DNA of 64,000 nt from Adiantum capillus-veneris (Eukaryota; Streptophyta; Polypodiopsida; Polypodiales; Pteridaceae): positions 180,627,740 through 180,691,739 of the forward strand of contig CM043944.1 in the NCBI GenBank assembly GCA_014529385.2. The letters run 5' to 3'. The translations under genes and the position numbers were made by a program. Numbering within the stretch: position 1 is the stretch's first letter; the number at the start of each line of letters is the position of its first letter. The notes below the pieces were generated by a model. It ran no database searches, had not been told where the DNA came from, and saw only the letters and a program-made list of their open reading frames with translations. Below are positions 11,636 to 23,293 of this stretch, piece by piece.

Positions 11636-12160
11636 AGATTCAATCTGTTTCCCATGAACAAAGTCGGAGAATATTATAAAGGAGAAGAAGAAAACACCCT
11701 TCCCATGAAATGTAATGACATTGAAACCATGGGGATACTGGATAGTGGAGCTGGCATAGCCATAGCCACTAAAGCAGTATGGGAATCCTGGGACAACCAG
11801 CCATTAGACAAACTCTAATGAATTGCAGTTGGCTGACGGACACATTGAGAGACCGTTAGGGCTGCTTGAAAGGTGATAGTCAATTCCTATGGAATTGAAT
11901 ATCAACACACTTTTGCCATAATAGACTTTGGGAAAAAAAATCAACTATGAAATTATATTGAAAAGACCTTTCATGCGATAGGTACAACTTATCCAAGATT
12001 GGGGAAACGATTATATGTACTTGAAGCAAGTGGGATCTATAATAAAAGTCAATCTAAAAGATCACACTTATAGAGAAGTCTTGAAAACACCCATCCAAGA
12101 GTTTGATTCAGTCTCTTCGGCTGAAGGTAAAATTCTATCCTAGTTAAACAAAGACACCCT
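11636..12160 (+). pseudogene. E1 retropepsin-like protease
   Basis: Translation in shifted frames gives an aspartic-protease core: active-site GILDSGAGIA (D-S-G-A) near 11,737, the flap-like LQLADGHIERPLGLL near 11,825, and a terminal strand EIILKRPFM near 11,950. This order is that of the Athila/Tat and related gypsy proteases, which cleave the element's own polyprotein. Stops near 11,816 and 11,980 interrupt it. No reverse transcriptase follows. Confidence 0.7.
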
Positions 12161-12166
12161 ATTTGG

Positions 12167-12794
12167 ATGTGTGGAGCTTCAAAAAATGGAAGCTTGAGAC
12201 GAGAAGAATGTATCCTAGAAAGGGACTGCACAGACGAAGCCTATGTACATGAGCCCTTTCCAGAGCATTTGTTTGAGCCATTCGGGTGGACTCAAATTTT
12301 AGCGACAATGGATGTACGTGTGAATACGTCTATGTCTACTCAATTTAGCAATGAGAATGGCTACGACATAATTTCGCCGAATGTTGCTCACATGCATTGA
12401 AGCTTTTCACAAGCCAGAGCAAGCAAGAGCACCATGCATGTCATTCCTTGAGGGCAATAAGGGTCTTTGCTACAACCTAAGCAGCCAACCTTCCAAAGAA
12501 GTCCTTTATGGCTTCTACGCCCGATGCATGTTCTTGCCATCTAACAATATGTTGGCGTTTGAGGAAGCGTTCTATACAGGGTTCTTTACTTGGCGAACAA
12601 AGATATTTGGGCCAGTGATTAGCAACCTAACCTCCAGATTCGTAGGCTACTCAGTCATTGAGCTAAAAAACAGGGTCACCATGCAATTTTTGCAGGTTCC
12701 AGACAAAGAAAGAAAGATCAGATATGAAAAATCTTTACATGCACTTAAAGATCCTCTTACCAGCCGTCAACCCAAAGATTACTTCAGCCCATAA
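12167..12794 (+). pseudogene. E1 C-terminal domain of unknown function
   Basis: Two overlapping frames (12,167-12,400 and 12,381-12,794) join through one frameshift near 12,390 and end 26 bases before the polypurine tract. Where pol should lie there is instead an unrecognised protein with phrases FEPFGWTQILATMDVRV, GYDIISPNVAHM, GFFTWRTKIFGPVISNL and a basic tail (KERKIRYEKSLHALKDPL). It contains no YxDD box, DDE triad or RNase H motif. It may be a gag-like extension or domesticated domain, or a remnant left after pol was deleted. Confidence 0.5.
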
Positions 12795-12819
12795 AGCTGT
12801 GTCAAGGGACGACACATGC

Positions 12820-12833
12820 AAGGAGGGGGGGAA
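12820..12833 (+). other. Polypurine tract of E1
   Basis: Purine run AAGGAGGGGGGGAA lies directly before the 3' LTR, where plus-strand DNA synthesis is primed. Confidence 0.9.
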
Positions 12834-13733
12834 TGTTAGCAGTAAGCTAACACGGATACCATTTTTCAGAGGTCTCATTATAAAAACATATATTATTTTG
12901 ATGAATCAGGAATATTGTAACTCCTATCTTCCATATAAATATTGTAATTGATGAGTCGGGGCTACAAGCTTCCAGATTGTATCAACCCGTCTTTAGTTAG
13001 AGCTCCCAGATTATTAGTTTTGACCACCAAAAACCTTGGCTAATGTATAAAAACCAATTTTTGTAAGTTTTGGATAATGAAATACACAACGTGAGCTAAT
13101 GACGCTCCCTTCTCTCCTTCTTGAACTTCCTACTCCCTCCCCCTTTTGTCACATTGCAGTCGTGTCTATTGCGTAGCAACCGCATGTAAGAGCTCTACGC
13201 ATTGACGTAAGTATTTCACAGTATTTTGTAGCTTTCAGCGTCGTCAACCCGCGGCCTAATCTCATCATAAGTAGGAATTTAAGCTTCAAAATAAAAAACT
13301 AAGTATAGGCGGGCTATTGGGGTATCATTGCTAAGCATTTAGATGCATTTTGGGTCGAAAACAACCAGATCAAAAATCCACTGCTGTTAATAATCACGAT
13401 TTTTGTACTTGACCTAAAGTGGGATTTGAGACCATAAGCATGTGTGCTTAGGTCTAATAAACATATCGTAAAAGCTTCATTATCTTTGGATGCCATTTGA
13501 TGCTGTAACGGATGTGATTTTTTTGCCGATGAGCGATTAGCTTTTGCTGATTTCAGTCATTTGAGTGTAGCTTGCGTTAGATGCCAGTTATTTGTTGTTT
13601 TCTAAGAAATTGACAGCCTCTTGTAGCCTCTATGCACTAGTCGAGTCAGCTTCATCCCATGGATTGATAATTTATTCGTGGTTCTCGCTATGTCTGCAAT
13701 AAGATACGAGTGAGGTTAGACACCCGTCCCACA
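12834..13733 (+). repeat. 3' LTR of element E1
   Basis: About 900 bp, direct repeat of 5342-6239, starting TGTTAGC and ending CCCACA. It preserves a TATA-like box at 13,046 and the half-palindrome GTTAATAATCACGATT near 13,385, related to the leader palindromes. With the 5' LTR it bounds an 8.39-kb element. No matching target duplication is visible. Confidence 0.9.
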
Positions 13734-13797
13734 CTGGGCGTTTTTGGCTCCTTCATTGGCATTTGAAAGTTTTGAGCATGTTTCGGACTTGCTTGCT

Positions 13798-13824
13798 GTT
13801 GCAGCATTTTAAGATGCTAGCAAC
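13798..13824. repeat. Imperfect palindrome
   Basis: GTTGC-AGCAT on the left pairs with ATGCT-A-GCAAC on the right around TTTAAG, with one bulged base. It shares its core with the perfect palindrome at 13,990. Confidence 0.8.
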
Positions 13825-13989
13825 AAAGGCAACAAACTCCCCCAACATCCCTTGGCAGCACTCCCTCCCGTTTTCTTTTTAAGACGCCCCAGGCATTCAC
13901 CACCCCATGCCAAAGCGCCTCCCCCATGTGCATTTTTGAGACGCCAGTAACAACTTCCCCTCCCTACCTATCGGTGCGTCACTATTTTG

Positions 13990-14013
13990 GGCTAGCATTT
14001 TAAAATGCTAGCC
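13990..14013. repeat. Perfect 24-bp palindrome
   Basis: GGCTAGCATTTT and its exact complement meet with no spacer. The same core (GCAT-TTTAA-ATGC-TAGC) occurs about 180 bp upstream in imperfect form, suggesting two copies of one element. Confidence 0.9.
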
Positions 14014-15872
14014 TATGTGCTCCAATGACAACGATAGAGTCCCTCCCCCGTGGCGTTTTGAAGTGCAACAACCGGAGGGTGTCTTGGTGTGGCTGTCACT
14101 TGGGTTATTTTGTGGAGCTATGGCAGGTTTGCAAGGTAAAGTGGAAAATTGTGGAGCCACTTGGGAGTTGAAGAGTTGTGGAGTGGCTCAAAAAGGAACA
14201 AGGAGATTGGAGCTCAAGAGTGGAGCGGATTGGGATTACCAGTGGGGTGGAATTTCTTATAGGAAGTTCGATGCGGCTTGGTGGACTTGTATGGCCCTTG
14301 GAGTGCGAGGAGTACCAATTTTGAGATCTTGCAACTTCAAAATGGCCTCCCCTTGCTTGAGCGCCCGCGATGACATCTATCAAAGACAACCCAAAGCTAT
14401 GGATAACGGATCGTCAACCATCCATTTAGCGGCTTATGCCAGTAGGAAGAGAATGGGATCTAGGAAGGCCTCTTTCTTTGGCAGTTTAAGGAAGTCAAAC
14501 CTTTAGTTTTAAGAAAGTAATCAAAGGACAACTTTTCAATTCAAACAGGCTAAACAAGTAGTTTATTCAAATTCAAAATTTTCCCCGAAAATGGAATTTC
14601 TAATCTAGCAGGTAAAACCACATCATGCAACATATTGATGGAAAGAGCTCAACGTGTAGATTCGAGATTATGATCTCCGCTCAAATCGGAGATCATTTGT
14701 GGGAGTTAAAAAAGGCTGAAAATCATAAAATTATCCACCTCCTTTTTTTTGGGAAAAGTTCATCCTTTGACCACTCTTACACATCTCTTACACACCCACC
14801 ATTCTTGCACACATGGTGTACACCTAATTGTCAAAATAATAATCACCTCCATAAGCTTATGGAAAATAAAGAGGCCCTCCTACACCCCAACCTCTTCCTA
14901 ATGCATCGGTAGACTTCTCAAGGAACCCGAAAAATTGTTTGTCTTGAGTTTGTGAAGTCATAATAAAATTGAGGATTTAAATAGAGGACATCAGTAAAGG
15001 TCATCTATACAAGGATGGAAATACCAATACTTAGTTAGCTGCCTCGGTACCCATGAGGTACAATCATAGTCATGATTGCGATTGGATGCTTTGTTTGTCT
15101 TGAGAGTTTGAAGCCAAAGGCAAAAGTAGGAACTCATAGATAGACAAGGACAAAGGCAAGCTGCACAAAGATTATGGTAATAAAGATTTGACAGAGGAGA
15201 TCGACATGGCACTCGTGGTGGTGGCCACAGTGGCCTCCACGTTATATTTCTAGTCAAATGATAGGTGTCACCACTAGCTTCAACCAGTGAGAGGCTTGTG
15301 AGTGGCGAAGAGGGGCAGTCCATGCTCCCTATAATTAATTTGTACCCTTGTGTTGAAGTTCAAGTTATTGGTGTTTGGACCCGTAGGTCAAAATTCAATG
15401 TACATGCATCTAGCAGGGAACCAATCATACATCTAAAACACTATGGATGGGCTAGCCAATTCATTGTTGTTGGTCAGATTATGGACAGAATGTGTTCCAT
15501 CAGATCATTATCTTAGAGTTTTATATTTTGGACGTGATATGTTCAAAGTTCACAAATGGGGATTGTTGGACGTAGTGTGCTCTATAGTTCAAAGTTTCTA
15601 CAAAGGCAACCAATGCTCAAGATGGCATTACTTTCAAGTACAAATTTAAGGAGAGCAACACCGAGGTGTATCCAGTTGGTGGCCACTTTCTGGGGTGTCC
15701 ATGGTAGCTTTCATTGACTTGGTTTCACTATTGATGTCCACTATGAGTTGCAGAGAGGGTGTTAAATTCTTGGCATCCCAAGTGAGCTGTCCAATGTGAT
15801 CCCATTATTTAGTTTGGCTTTTAGGTATTTATTTTACTTATTTGTTAAAGTCTTGGGTAGGGAAATTTATTA
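14014..15872. other. No supported gene
   Basis: A 163-codon frame at 14,015-14,506 has no recognisable motif and atypical Trp/Gly-rich composition, and I do not call it. A small hairpin at 14,670-14,696 has 10-bp arms (ATGATCTCCG and complement) around a 7-base loop. The remainder shows scattered short frames only. Confidence 0.4.
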
Positions 15873-16200
15873 GGGTTTCTATATAAAGAAACCCCTTGCC
15901 TCCATTGTATACACATTCAGTTATTCATTGCCAAGGTTGATTAATTCAAGAGACTCTCTCTCTCTCTCTCCTTGGTCTTTACGCTTCCACATTGTCTATT
16001 TTGACATAACCATGATGGATGCATCGGGTAATTATGTGCCTTGAAGCTTGGACCTGCTGAGTGTGCAGATCGGGTGGGATTCTCTACTCAGTGCAATACA
16101 AAATAGCTCAACCTATATGGTTCTACTATAAAAAGAGGTGAGGGTTTCTTTGGCCCCTCACTTAACCTTGATTGCATAGTGTGTGTATGTGAAACAGAGG
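15820..16200 (+). promoter_or_regulatory. LTR-like promoter segment with TATA boxes
   Basis: TCTATATAAAG at 15,878-15,888 is a good TATA box. It is enclosed by an inverted repeat (GGGTTTC at 15,873-15,879, GAAACCC at 15,888-15,894) and followed by a CT-rich stretch at 15,953-15,973. A second TATA-like CTATAAAAAG lies near 16,126. The layout resembles the promoter and R region of a plant LTR, but no partner repeat or primer site was found. Confidence 0.35.
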
Positions 16201-17917
16201 AGTGAGGGTATTTTCGCTTACTAGGGAGTAATGGAGTTAAATGAGCATGTCTCCAACCATATCTCCAAAAAAGATGCTATTTGAGCAACAAATTTCCAAA
16301 AAGGGTATCTGTGAGTTCAAATGATTCATCAAAGCCACAGGAGGGTGCCCCACAGCATCCACATGCAGGGGAATTAAAGATCAAGAAGAATCTTTGCGGA
16401 AACACATTGGTGCAACCAAAGTTGGTCGAAGCTAGAAGGTGGTCTATGCTAGGCAGAGGCAGCAGGCAAGTGCAGTGCAGAAGGCTAGGGTAGGTGCCAA
16501 GGTCCTAGGCAACCAAAGGGTAGCGGGAATGTATGCTTAAAGCTGCTTTTAGGCCAAAAGTGATATGGGATGGTCTAAATGGGATGACAAATCAAGGTGT
16601 TCAAAATGCCAAATCAGTGTCCTAAAATGTAGTGCTCAATGTGCTTTAGAAGCCGATCGAGACGGCTCGTCAAACGAAGCTCGGTGAGCAAGATACTGAA
16701 GTTTAAAGCTGGAGTGTGTAGCAGATCCCCAATGAACAGCTGTCGACAGGTAGCTCGCGCATTTATCAATGGGTGGATGTGCAGAGCTCGAGTTACGAAG
16801 CATGGATGTCATCTCGGATTGTGAATCGGAGCTCGGAATAGCAAGTTATGATCAGTTGAAGATTTTGAGGGGGTCAAGTCTGAGGCCACTTGACCGCATT
16901 GGGAAAGGCACCATCTGGCATCATTTTGGCATCGCCAAGGTTCTTGGTGGTAGTATGCATCATGTGGAGCTAGCACAAATCGGCAGTGCATCAGCTGGAT
17001 ACTCAGTCAGCTAGATGCGGCAGGACGAAGTCGAGAGGTAATGCCGAGAGGAAAGTGGCAGATGCTTTTTGGCCTTTTTCGTGGCCTCAAATGACAGCCT
17101 TGGAGATCTTAAAATGGCAAGAGGCAGATGATTTGAAGATGAAAACGGGGGGTTTTAGTGGACCTTTACTAGGTGACCATGGGGCCCTTGAGCACTGGGC
17201 GACAATTGATCAAGCAGGTTCAAAAAAAAATGAAGCTTTTGGTGAAAAATGAGGATCTTTTTGTGGGCTTAAGAGGCCTTTTGACCCAGTAGGTCACCTA
17301 ATAAAAATGTAACCTATCACGTGAGTTCAACAGAAGGGTATTTAAAGTTCTTGAAACTTACATAAATATATATACATAAGGGCATTATTTTTTCAAATTT
17401 GGAAAAACCTTACAGATTTTAAAAGAAAAGGGTACACTATATTCTTAACAAAATTCACAGATAAGGAGTTTTACAAACATGTCTTGAACGCACGTGATAT
17501 TGTAGTTTTACACATAGTGAACCTCCCAAGCCTTTTGACTGGCAATTGCTGTTATAGGCAAAGACATTCAGAATAGACAAACATAGGAATCAGAATGGAA
17601 CTAGAACAGAACACAGGAACAGACTAGTTCCGCCATAACTTCCGCCTTCATATTCCCCAAAAGACACTGATTGACAATTACATAGTTGGAGAATACCAAT
17701 GGGCAACGCCCTTTCCCAAGAACACCACTTAGAATCCCAAAAGTACAAAAGTTAATATTCTGAATTCCACTAAGGTAAAACATCCAAAATTCCCTCGGCT
17801 TAACACCTGGCACAGCCCGGTGGCTAGAGCCATAGGCTGACCTAGACCCACAATCCCTTGATCAAGTATTCTGCTCCCCAGCAACACCTTCTGCATCTAT
17901 CTCCAAAGCCATTTCTA
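16201..17917. other. No supported gene
   Basis: Short plus-strand frames between 16,281 and 17,252 are unconnected and match nothing I recognise. 17,280-17,900 is AT-rich, non-coding, and adjoins the 3' side of the family F ORF, so it may be its untranslated region. No LTR matching 20,435-21,366 is found here. Confidence 0.4.
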
Positions 17918-18604
17918 TCACAAAATCCAGTCCGCTTGCTTTTCCACCTCTGCTTCCATTTGATTTTCCACTTCCGATTCCACTCCACCTACCAAATTTT
18001 GATCTAGTTCCAAAACGCCACTACTCAGCTCTGCCGTCCACTTACTCAGACCCCCTACACTTACTTCAATTCCCTTGCTTTTGTTCTTCAACTCCTCCAT
18101 CTCTGCAACCAGCCTCTCATTCTCCATCTTCAATGCCTCATTCTCCCTCCTAATGCTCTCCTTTCCAGCTAGCTGAAACCAATTCTTGAAGCGGTCCATT
18201 GACACTTCCATATGCTCCCTCCAAAGCCTAGTTGATTTATTCCACATCTTCTGTGCATATTCCAGCACTAACTGCTTCAAGAAATCCGCATCCGAATCAG
18301 CTACTAAAATGCCTGTCATTCCCTGGTTCTGCAATGCCGCCTTCTCCATATCCACCAATGGAGTTAGTCTATTAATCAAAAAAATATTTTGAGTGGTCAA
18401 ATCAGCCACCTTGTCCCCCAATTCTTTAAATTGCTCATCCACTGCAGTCTTCAGTCCATCTGACCATCGAGTGAAATCCTCAGCTACACTCAAAACTTCA
18501 GCATTCCTTGCCATAGCCTCATCTGTAATCCTCTTAACCTCCTCCTGCAATCTTTCCTTATCTGCCCTCTCTTGAAATAATTGCATCCTGTCTGCATTTC
18601 CCAT
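17918..18604 (-). pseudogene. Family F ORF, coiled-coil C-terminal part
   Basis: Open for 228 codons on the minus strand from an ATG at 18,604. Residues 5-40 (ERADKERLQEEVKRITDE) and 155-185 (ENEALKMENERLVAEMEELK) show heptads typical of coiled coils; the tail is acidic. No enzyme motif is seen. It lies downstream of 18,793-19,776 in the same orientation, and the two probably formed one protein, separated by a frameshift near 18,700. Long coiled-coil ORFs are known in gag-like proteins of some plant retroelements; specific function is unknown. Confidence 0.5.
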
Positions 18605-18792
18605 TCTGGGGTAGCACTACACTTATGTTCCATCTTCTCACTTTCCATCACCTAAAGCGCCGCATCCTGATTCTGCAGGAACCCATTCAAATCAATGAAA
18701 CAGTTAGCAGCCTCCTCCAGAGAGAAAATCCCCCTGGCCTCATAACTGGCACTGCTACCTGCCTTAACCTTCAAACTCTCCGGAACACTCTT

Positions 18793-19776
18793 CTATGCAG
18801 CTCCACCCATTCCTTTCATAAACAGTGTGACCTTCTTACCTTTAGACTCCGACTTCTTAAACTTTGATTCCATGGTGAAAATGTTCAACTTTGATTCAGA
18901 CTCCTCCAAACCCTTCCAAGAAACTTTAAAAGGTGATTTGCTTTTTTCAACTATTGGAGACCCCAACAACAACTTCCTCCGCTTCATTCCACATAATGTT
19001 CCCTCTTCCTTCAACACATCTGTAACCAATGTCTTCAAACCTGTTGCTAATGACGAAATCTTCAGAACATGCTCAGAGATTGTGGCCAAATAAGGCGCCA
19101 TTCGGCCCACTGCCGGTGTTCGACGCCAATCTCTCTTGTCTGTAAGCTGCATCCGATCATACAACACTGTTTCCCAATCAACCGTAATGCCTCTCTCAGC
19201 CTGAAACAATGGTGCAAAAGCCTCCTTAGACATGTAAATAGTCTTCTATAGAATGCACACCTTCTCCAGATATCAAAACAAATTTGAGGCTCTGATTCCA
19301 CCCACATTCCGCACCATATAGAATGCCTTCTTCCCAACCAGATTTCCAAAAATCCCCCTTCATCTTGGAGCTAGTCACCTTCCTCCCCTTAGCCAGCACA
19401 TGCAAATATGGAACTTTAAAAACCTTGGACACCAACCTTGGTGTCAAGCGCACATCCCTTGTAATCACTCCATCACTCTCCTTAATCATGTTCCACTGCT
19501 GCTGAGCGAACTCGTTCTCTGCTCATGCGTTCCAAGGTAGACATGCAAACTCATAAAGGCCTATGCGCTTGAGCCATACCTGGGTTTCCACCTCATTTGG
19601 GTCAAACGTACCACCACCATCTCCATACTCCCCTGATCACTCATAGACTCAGCTTCATCACTCTCCACCTCGATGTGATCTTCCTGTTGCCACGACTTAA
19701 ACAGCTCCTCCATCTCCATATTCATCGACCTGGTGTGCGGCATTGATTCTGACGCATCGTCCTGCATCCCCGCCAT
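18793..19776 (-). pseudogene. Family F ORF, N-terminal plant-retroelement domain
   Basis: Minus-strand frames 19,561-19,776, 19,226-19,489 and 18,793-19,233 read on from one another with two frameshifts and a stop. The text runs from an acidic N-terminus (MAGMQDDASESM) through WLKRIGLYEF and DVRLTPRLVSKVFKVPYLHV to ITVDWETVLYDRMQL and a basic stretch. The L-T-P-x-L-(V/I)-S-K-x-(F/L)-x-V-P phrase followed by helices resembles the conserved ORF of Athila-type and other plant transposon proteins. I give that family only tentatively. No catalytic residues are visible. Confidence 0.45.
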
Positions 19777-20415
19777 CAGCTTTCCCTTGATATTTTAAGA
19801 AAACATTTCACCCTTCTTCTCCGACTTAACAGGCAGTCAATGAACTACGATGTTCGCACACTTGGATGTGATCTCCAACACTTCTCACCACCTTAAGGTC
19901 TCCAATGCAAAAACAAGCACTCAAATCGGCTTTCAAACGACCATTTTAGAGCACTTTTACCATAATCAGCACAATTCCGCCTTTTGTGTTTTCAAGCACA
20001 TTTTCATGTCAAAATTGCTCTAGATCAACATCAGATGTCCTACACTACCTAAAGTCCTACTTTGGATGGTTGAATGGTTGTTTTTGCTTTCTGGCAAGCA
20101 AACAGCCTCCTGCTTACCTTTTGTGTTTTTCTTTGCATTTTTTTTTCTTTCAAGTTCTTCACAACCATAAGTCACAACCAAATACACGAACCATAGAACC
20201 TAATCTAAACACACAACAAAATGATATAACCATACCTCAACCTCATGGTGGACCACCTCGGCGAGACGCAGGCTCCCTGGCTATCCCTCAGTCAAGAGAT
20301 CCGCTCTCTGACTTCGCACTAAGAAGGCAAAGGGTGACAACACTCTAGAAAACTCTAGAGGAACACTATACTATCAAACACGAGTGATGCGGTCTACGCT
20401 AGTTTAGGTGCTTCT
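19777..20415 (-). other. Family F leader
   Basis: Untranslated stretch between the primer site and the ORF of the minus-strand element. It contains a small hairpin CTCTAGA-AAAC-TCTAGAG at 20,343-20,360. Nothing else is supported. Confidence 0.4.
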
Positions 20416-20434
20416 TCCTCGGCAACGGCACCAA
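20416..20434 (-). other. Primer binding site, tRNA-Asp type
   Basis: On the minus strand the sequence TTGGTGCCGTTGCCGAGGA directly follows the LTR and matches the tRNA-Asp complement with few differences. It fixes the orientation of the family F element as minus. Confidence 0.8.
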
Positions 20435-21366
20435 TGTTAGCGGGTACGCCGCGATGGACGATGGAGCACAGCGAGAACACAGACCAACAAACTGTCAACC
20501 GAGGACGTAGCTGACCCGACTAGGGCATGGAGGCAATCTCTGGGTTGTCAACCCCGAGCTAGACACGAACAACACTCTACAGTCACTAATCCTACCACAA
20601 CACTACCATAAAGCAAAGAAACAGACAACGCATCCTACAAAACACTACAAGCTCGAAACAATCTCAAATCATATCGGAATGACTCGAAATCGGAGGGCAA
20701 GACTCACAAGGACATATCCTATATGGCCAAACACCTAAACCCTGAAAATCATAACTGTAAGACCTCTAATCACTATCGCGATAGACTCAAAACAACAATT
20801 TCTACAAAAACATCAACACGAAGAGCTTCTCGCCCTGATTCTAATGACTACTTGATCATTCAGAACGGATGTCGTTTGAGGTACTTACGACCAAATATAG
20901 CTCGTAGCAGGTGGGCTCGCGATGTGGTCCTCGGCTTGCATTGCTTGCGTTGACGCGGAGAGCTCCTCGATGCTAACACGCTCCTACTCTCATATCTGCA
21001 ATGTGATTAGTGTGTGCGACGGTGTGTGTGCGTGAAGCTCACTACCATGTGCTGCAGAACCCACGACTGTATATTAATTGAGATAATGTAATTTGTTTTT
21101 TACAAAGACTTAGGTTTTAGCTTATATACAAAGCCTTCAAACCTAATGTCCGGCCAAATGACCTGAATTGTCCTTAGGCTTCTACAAAGCTTAATTACAA
21201 GAAACTGAGTTGGCTTTACTCATTATACAAGCATCTATGGCCAAAATACAAGTGCCGATTTATAATATGAGGTTCCCGTAAACATTCTAGAAGTGGCCGT
21301 AATGGCTCAAAATAATAATAACGGGATACTCGATGCCGTCCATGAACTCGTATCTTCATGTTGCAG
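20435..21366 (-). repeat. 5' LTR of family F element
   Basis: Bounded at its minus-strand 3' end by CTAACA and the primer site. Shared phrases with 44,688-45,645 in the same orientation and order (TCAACCGAGGAC / TCAATCGAGGAC; GGAGGCAATCTCT / GGAGGAAATCTCT; ACAACACTCT) identify one LTR family. The upper boundary is approximate: the first about 20 bases of the other copy are not recognisable here. Confidence 0.65.
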
Positions 21367-21398
21367 CATCCATCTTCATCTTCATTACTTCACCATCT

Positions 21399-22408
21399 TC
21401 ATGTGGAATCTTTACATCTTTGAGAAATCTTTAATGGAATCTTTATGGAAACGTTGTTGAAAGGGCTTCCTTTCAACAATAGATAGAGAGAGATTCTATT
21501 GTAGAGCCCGCACGGGTCAAATGGAAAGCCGCAGGCTTCCCCAAGCATAGTGTAAACTCCACCTAGACCAAAGATATGGTATTGCTCATCATCATCCATC
21601 TGTAAAGCATATGCACACCACCCCTGCTTTGCACCTATAAATTTGTAAGCCAACCATTCCTGTAAAGCTCGATAACACCATCCTTCAAAAAACTGCATGC
21701 ATGAATCATTTTCCCACCCAAAACAAGCCTGTACACCCTACACAGCTTCCGTATCCTGTGTTCCCCAGCCATCGGCTAAAGACTCGTCCATAGTATCCCT
21801 GTCTTCAAGAAAAACAACCTGCAACAATTGGCATAGCGGCGCTTGCATAGCCACTTCATCTGTAGGTGCTTCAAACGTCACTGGATCAGGCACACAACCT
21901 TGCATATCCTGTATCCTCGCCATTGCTTTAGCAATGAAAATCTGCGTCTTGTCATCAACATCGGCCACCGGCTCATCAAATCCCCAATCATCTTCATCAA
22001 GACATTCTTCTTCAGTCAATATGCCCTGACCATCACAAGGAACGAGAGATGGTTGCCCAACCCCCTGGTCTTTGAAAACTGGCTCTTCACCTGCATCCTG
22101 CTATTCTTTGAGCACCTGCTCTTCTTGCACATGGGCTACTACCATATGATCATACACATAAGAGGGAAACTTTACCTTTACCAGCTCAGGCTCATCAGAC
22201 TCCGTCCCCTTGCCATAGGATGTGGACTCATATGCTCCATCCTCTTCGCTTGTCTCCCAACTACTCGAGCTTGTATATTCATCATCATAGGCATCATATA
22301 CCGACTGCATATCTGCATCTTCATTCGTCCGCTGTTCCACAAAAGCTTGACCATCACCACAGCTTTGGTCACTTTCTTCATCAGCTTTTGAATCCTTGGT
22401 ATCTGCAA
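21399..22408 (-). pseudogene. Element D acidic region downstream of gag
   Basis: Minus-strand frames at 22,101-22,408, 21,738-22,019 and 21,399-21,698 encode very acidic text (TEEECLDEDDWGFDEPVADV; then DDEYTSSSSWETSEEDGAYE) followed by a Trp/Cys-rich part (FFEGWCYRALQEWLAYKF). No protease or polymerase motif is seen. The chain continues from the gag-like segment at 22,853-23,259 and probably belongs to it. The domain is unrecognised. Confidence 0.4.
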
Positions 22409-22852
22409 CCTAATTGCATTCTGCTATGTTTTCATACAAACTTTCCACAAGAACAGGCTTTAACTCTTCAATCCACATCGGAACCTCCATATCTGCTATC
22501 GCTCCGGCATTTTGGCTCACCGCAATCTGGAGCTTCTCCTCATTGACAAGCTCGTCCACCCTCAATACATGCACATCAAAAACTAGAAATCTCCAAGCAA
22601 CATAGTCAACAGTAGGCCTTACTCAACAGACCTTGCACTTCAAACACTTGGAAACATCGTTGGTTGGACCAACGAATACTTGGCTATCTCCGCAACAACA
22701 GGCATAGAATCTATTGGCTTCAACACGCCCAACTTCAATTTTCGCTTAACCTATCTACTTTTGATCTTTGCCAGATAGACCATGTCTTCATAGGTATCCG
22801 CATCGGCTTCCACGTTGTCTCTAATCCTCGGATGCAAGCACGCTATGAACCT

Positions 22853-23259
22853 CTAGATCTTGAAAACATATCCACTTTGCAGTTGGGTAGCAGCAGCTAG
22901 TTGCTTCCAAATATCTTCAAACTTGGTTAGAAACACACTGAAGTCTTCAGACACATCTTGCTTTAATGCCTTTAATTGAGAATCCACTTTTCTGCACTTT
23001 AAAGCCTTTGCTAGAAATCTTTGACAAATCAAGCTCGAATCACCTTCCATGATTGCCGATCAAGAACTTCCAACCCCTCGAACCAAGCTTTGACTTTCCC
23101 TCGCATCACCAGCGGCACAGCCTTTGCCTTGGCTTCATCGGTCACCATCCACATCGACAACATCCAGAGCTCTACATCTGAGATCCAATATTTAGCATCC
23201 TGTTCACCTGAGAGCACCAACTCAAAATCTGGCACCATATTACTGCACCACGCCATCAC
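22853..23259 (-). pseudogene. gag: Element D gag
   Basis: Two overlapping minus frames form the capsid-like core. DAKYWISDVELWML, EAKAKAVPLVMRGKVKAWFE, LDRQSWKVIRA and SSLICQRFLAKAL follow the Ty3/gypsy gag pattern (A-K-A-x2-L-x3-G-x-A-x-x-W-F). A frameshift near 23,040 separates the halves. The presumed start lies 15-20 bases after the primer-like site at 23,274-23,293, closer than in most elements. Confidence 0.65.
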
Positions 23260-23273
23260 TTGAGCAATCAGTA

Positions 23274-23293
23274 TATCCTCAGTGGGGGCACCA
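23274..23293 (-). other. Possible primer binding site of element D
   Basis: Minus-strand TGGTGCCCCCACTGAGGATA is related to the tRNA-Asp-type site (TGG-x-GCC then GAGGAT) but diverged in the middle. It sits just upstream of the gag-like frame. An LTR would end at 23,294. Confidence 0.5.

Noticed and set aside
5334-13738. Target-site duplication for E1
   Set aside because: The five bases on each side (AATGG and CTGGG, or nearby alternatives) do not match, so I do not claim one.
14015-14506. 163-codon plus frame
   Set aside because: No recognisable domain, atypical composition and no second copy. Frames of this length arise by chance in 64 kb.
20723-20953. 76-codon plus frame in the family F LTR
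   Set aside because: Lies entirely inside an LTR of the opposite orientation.
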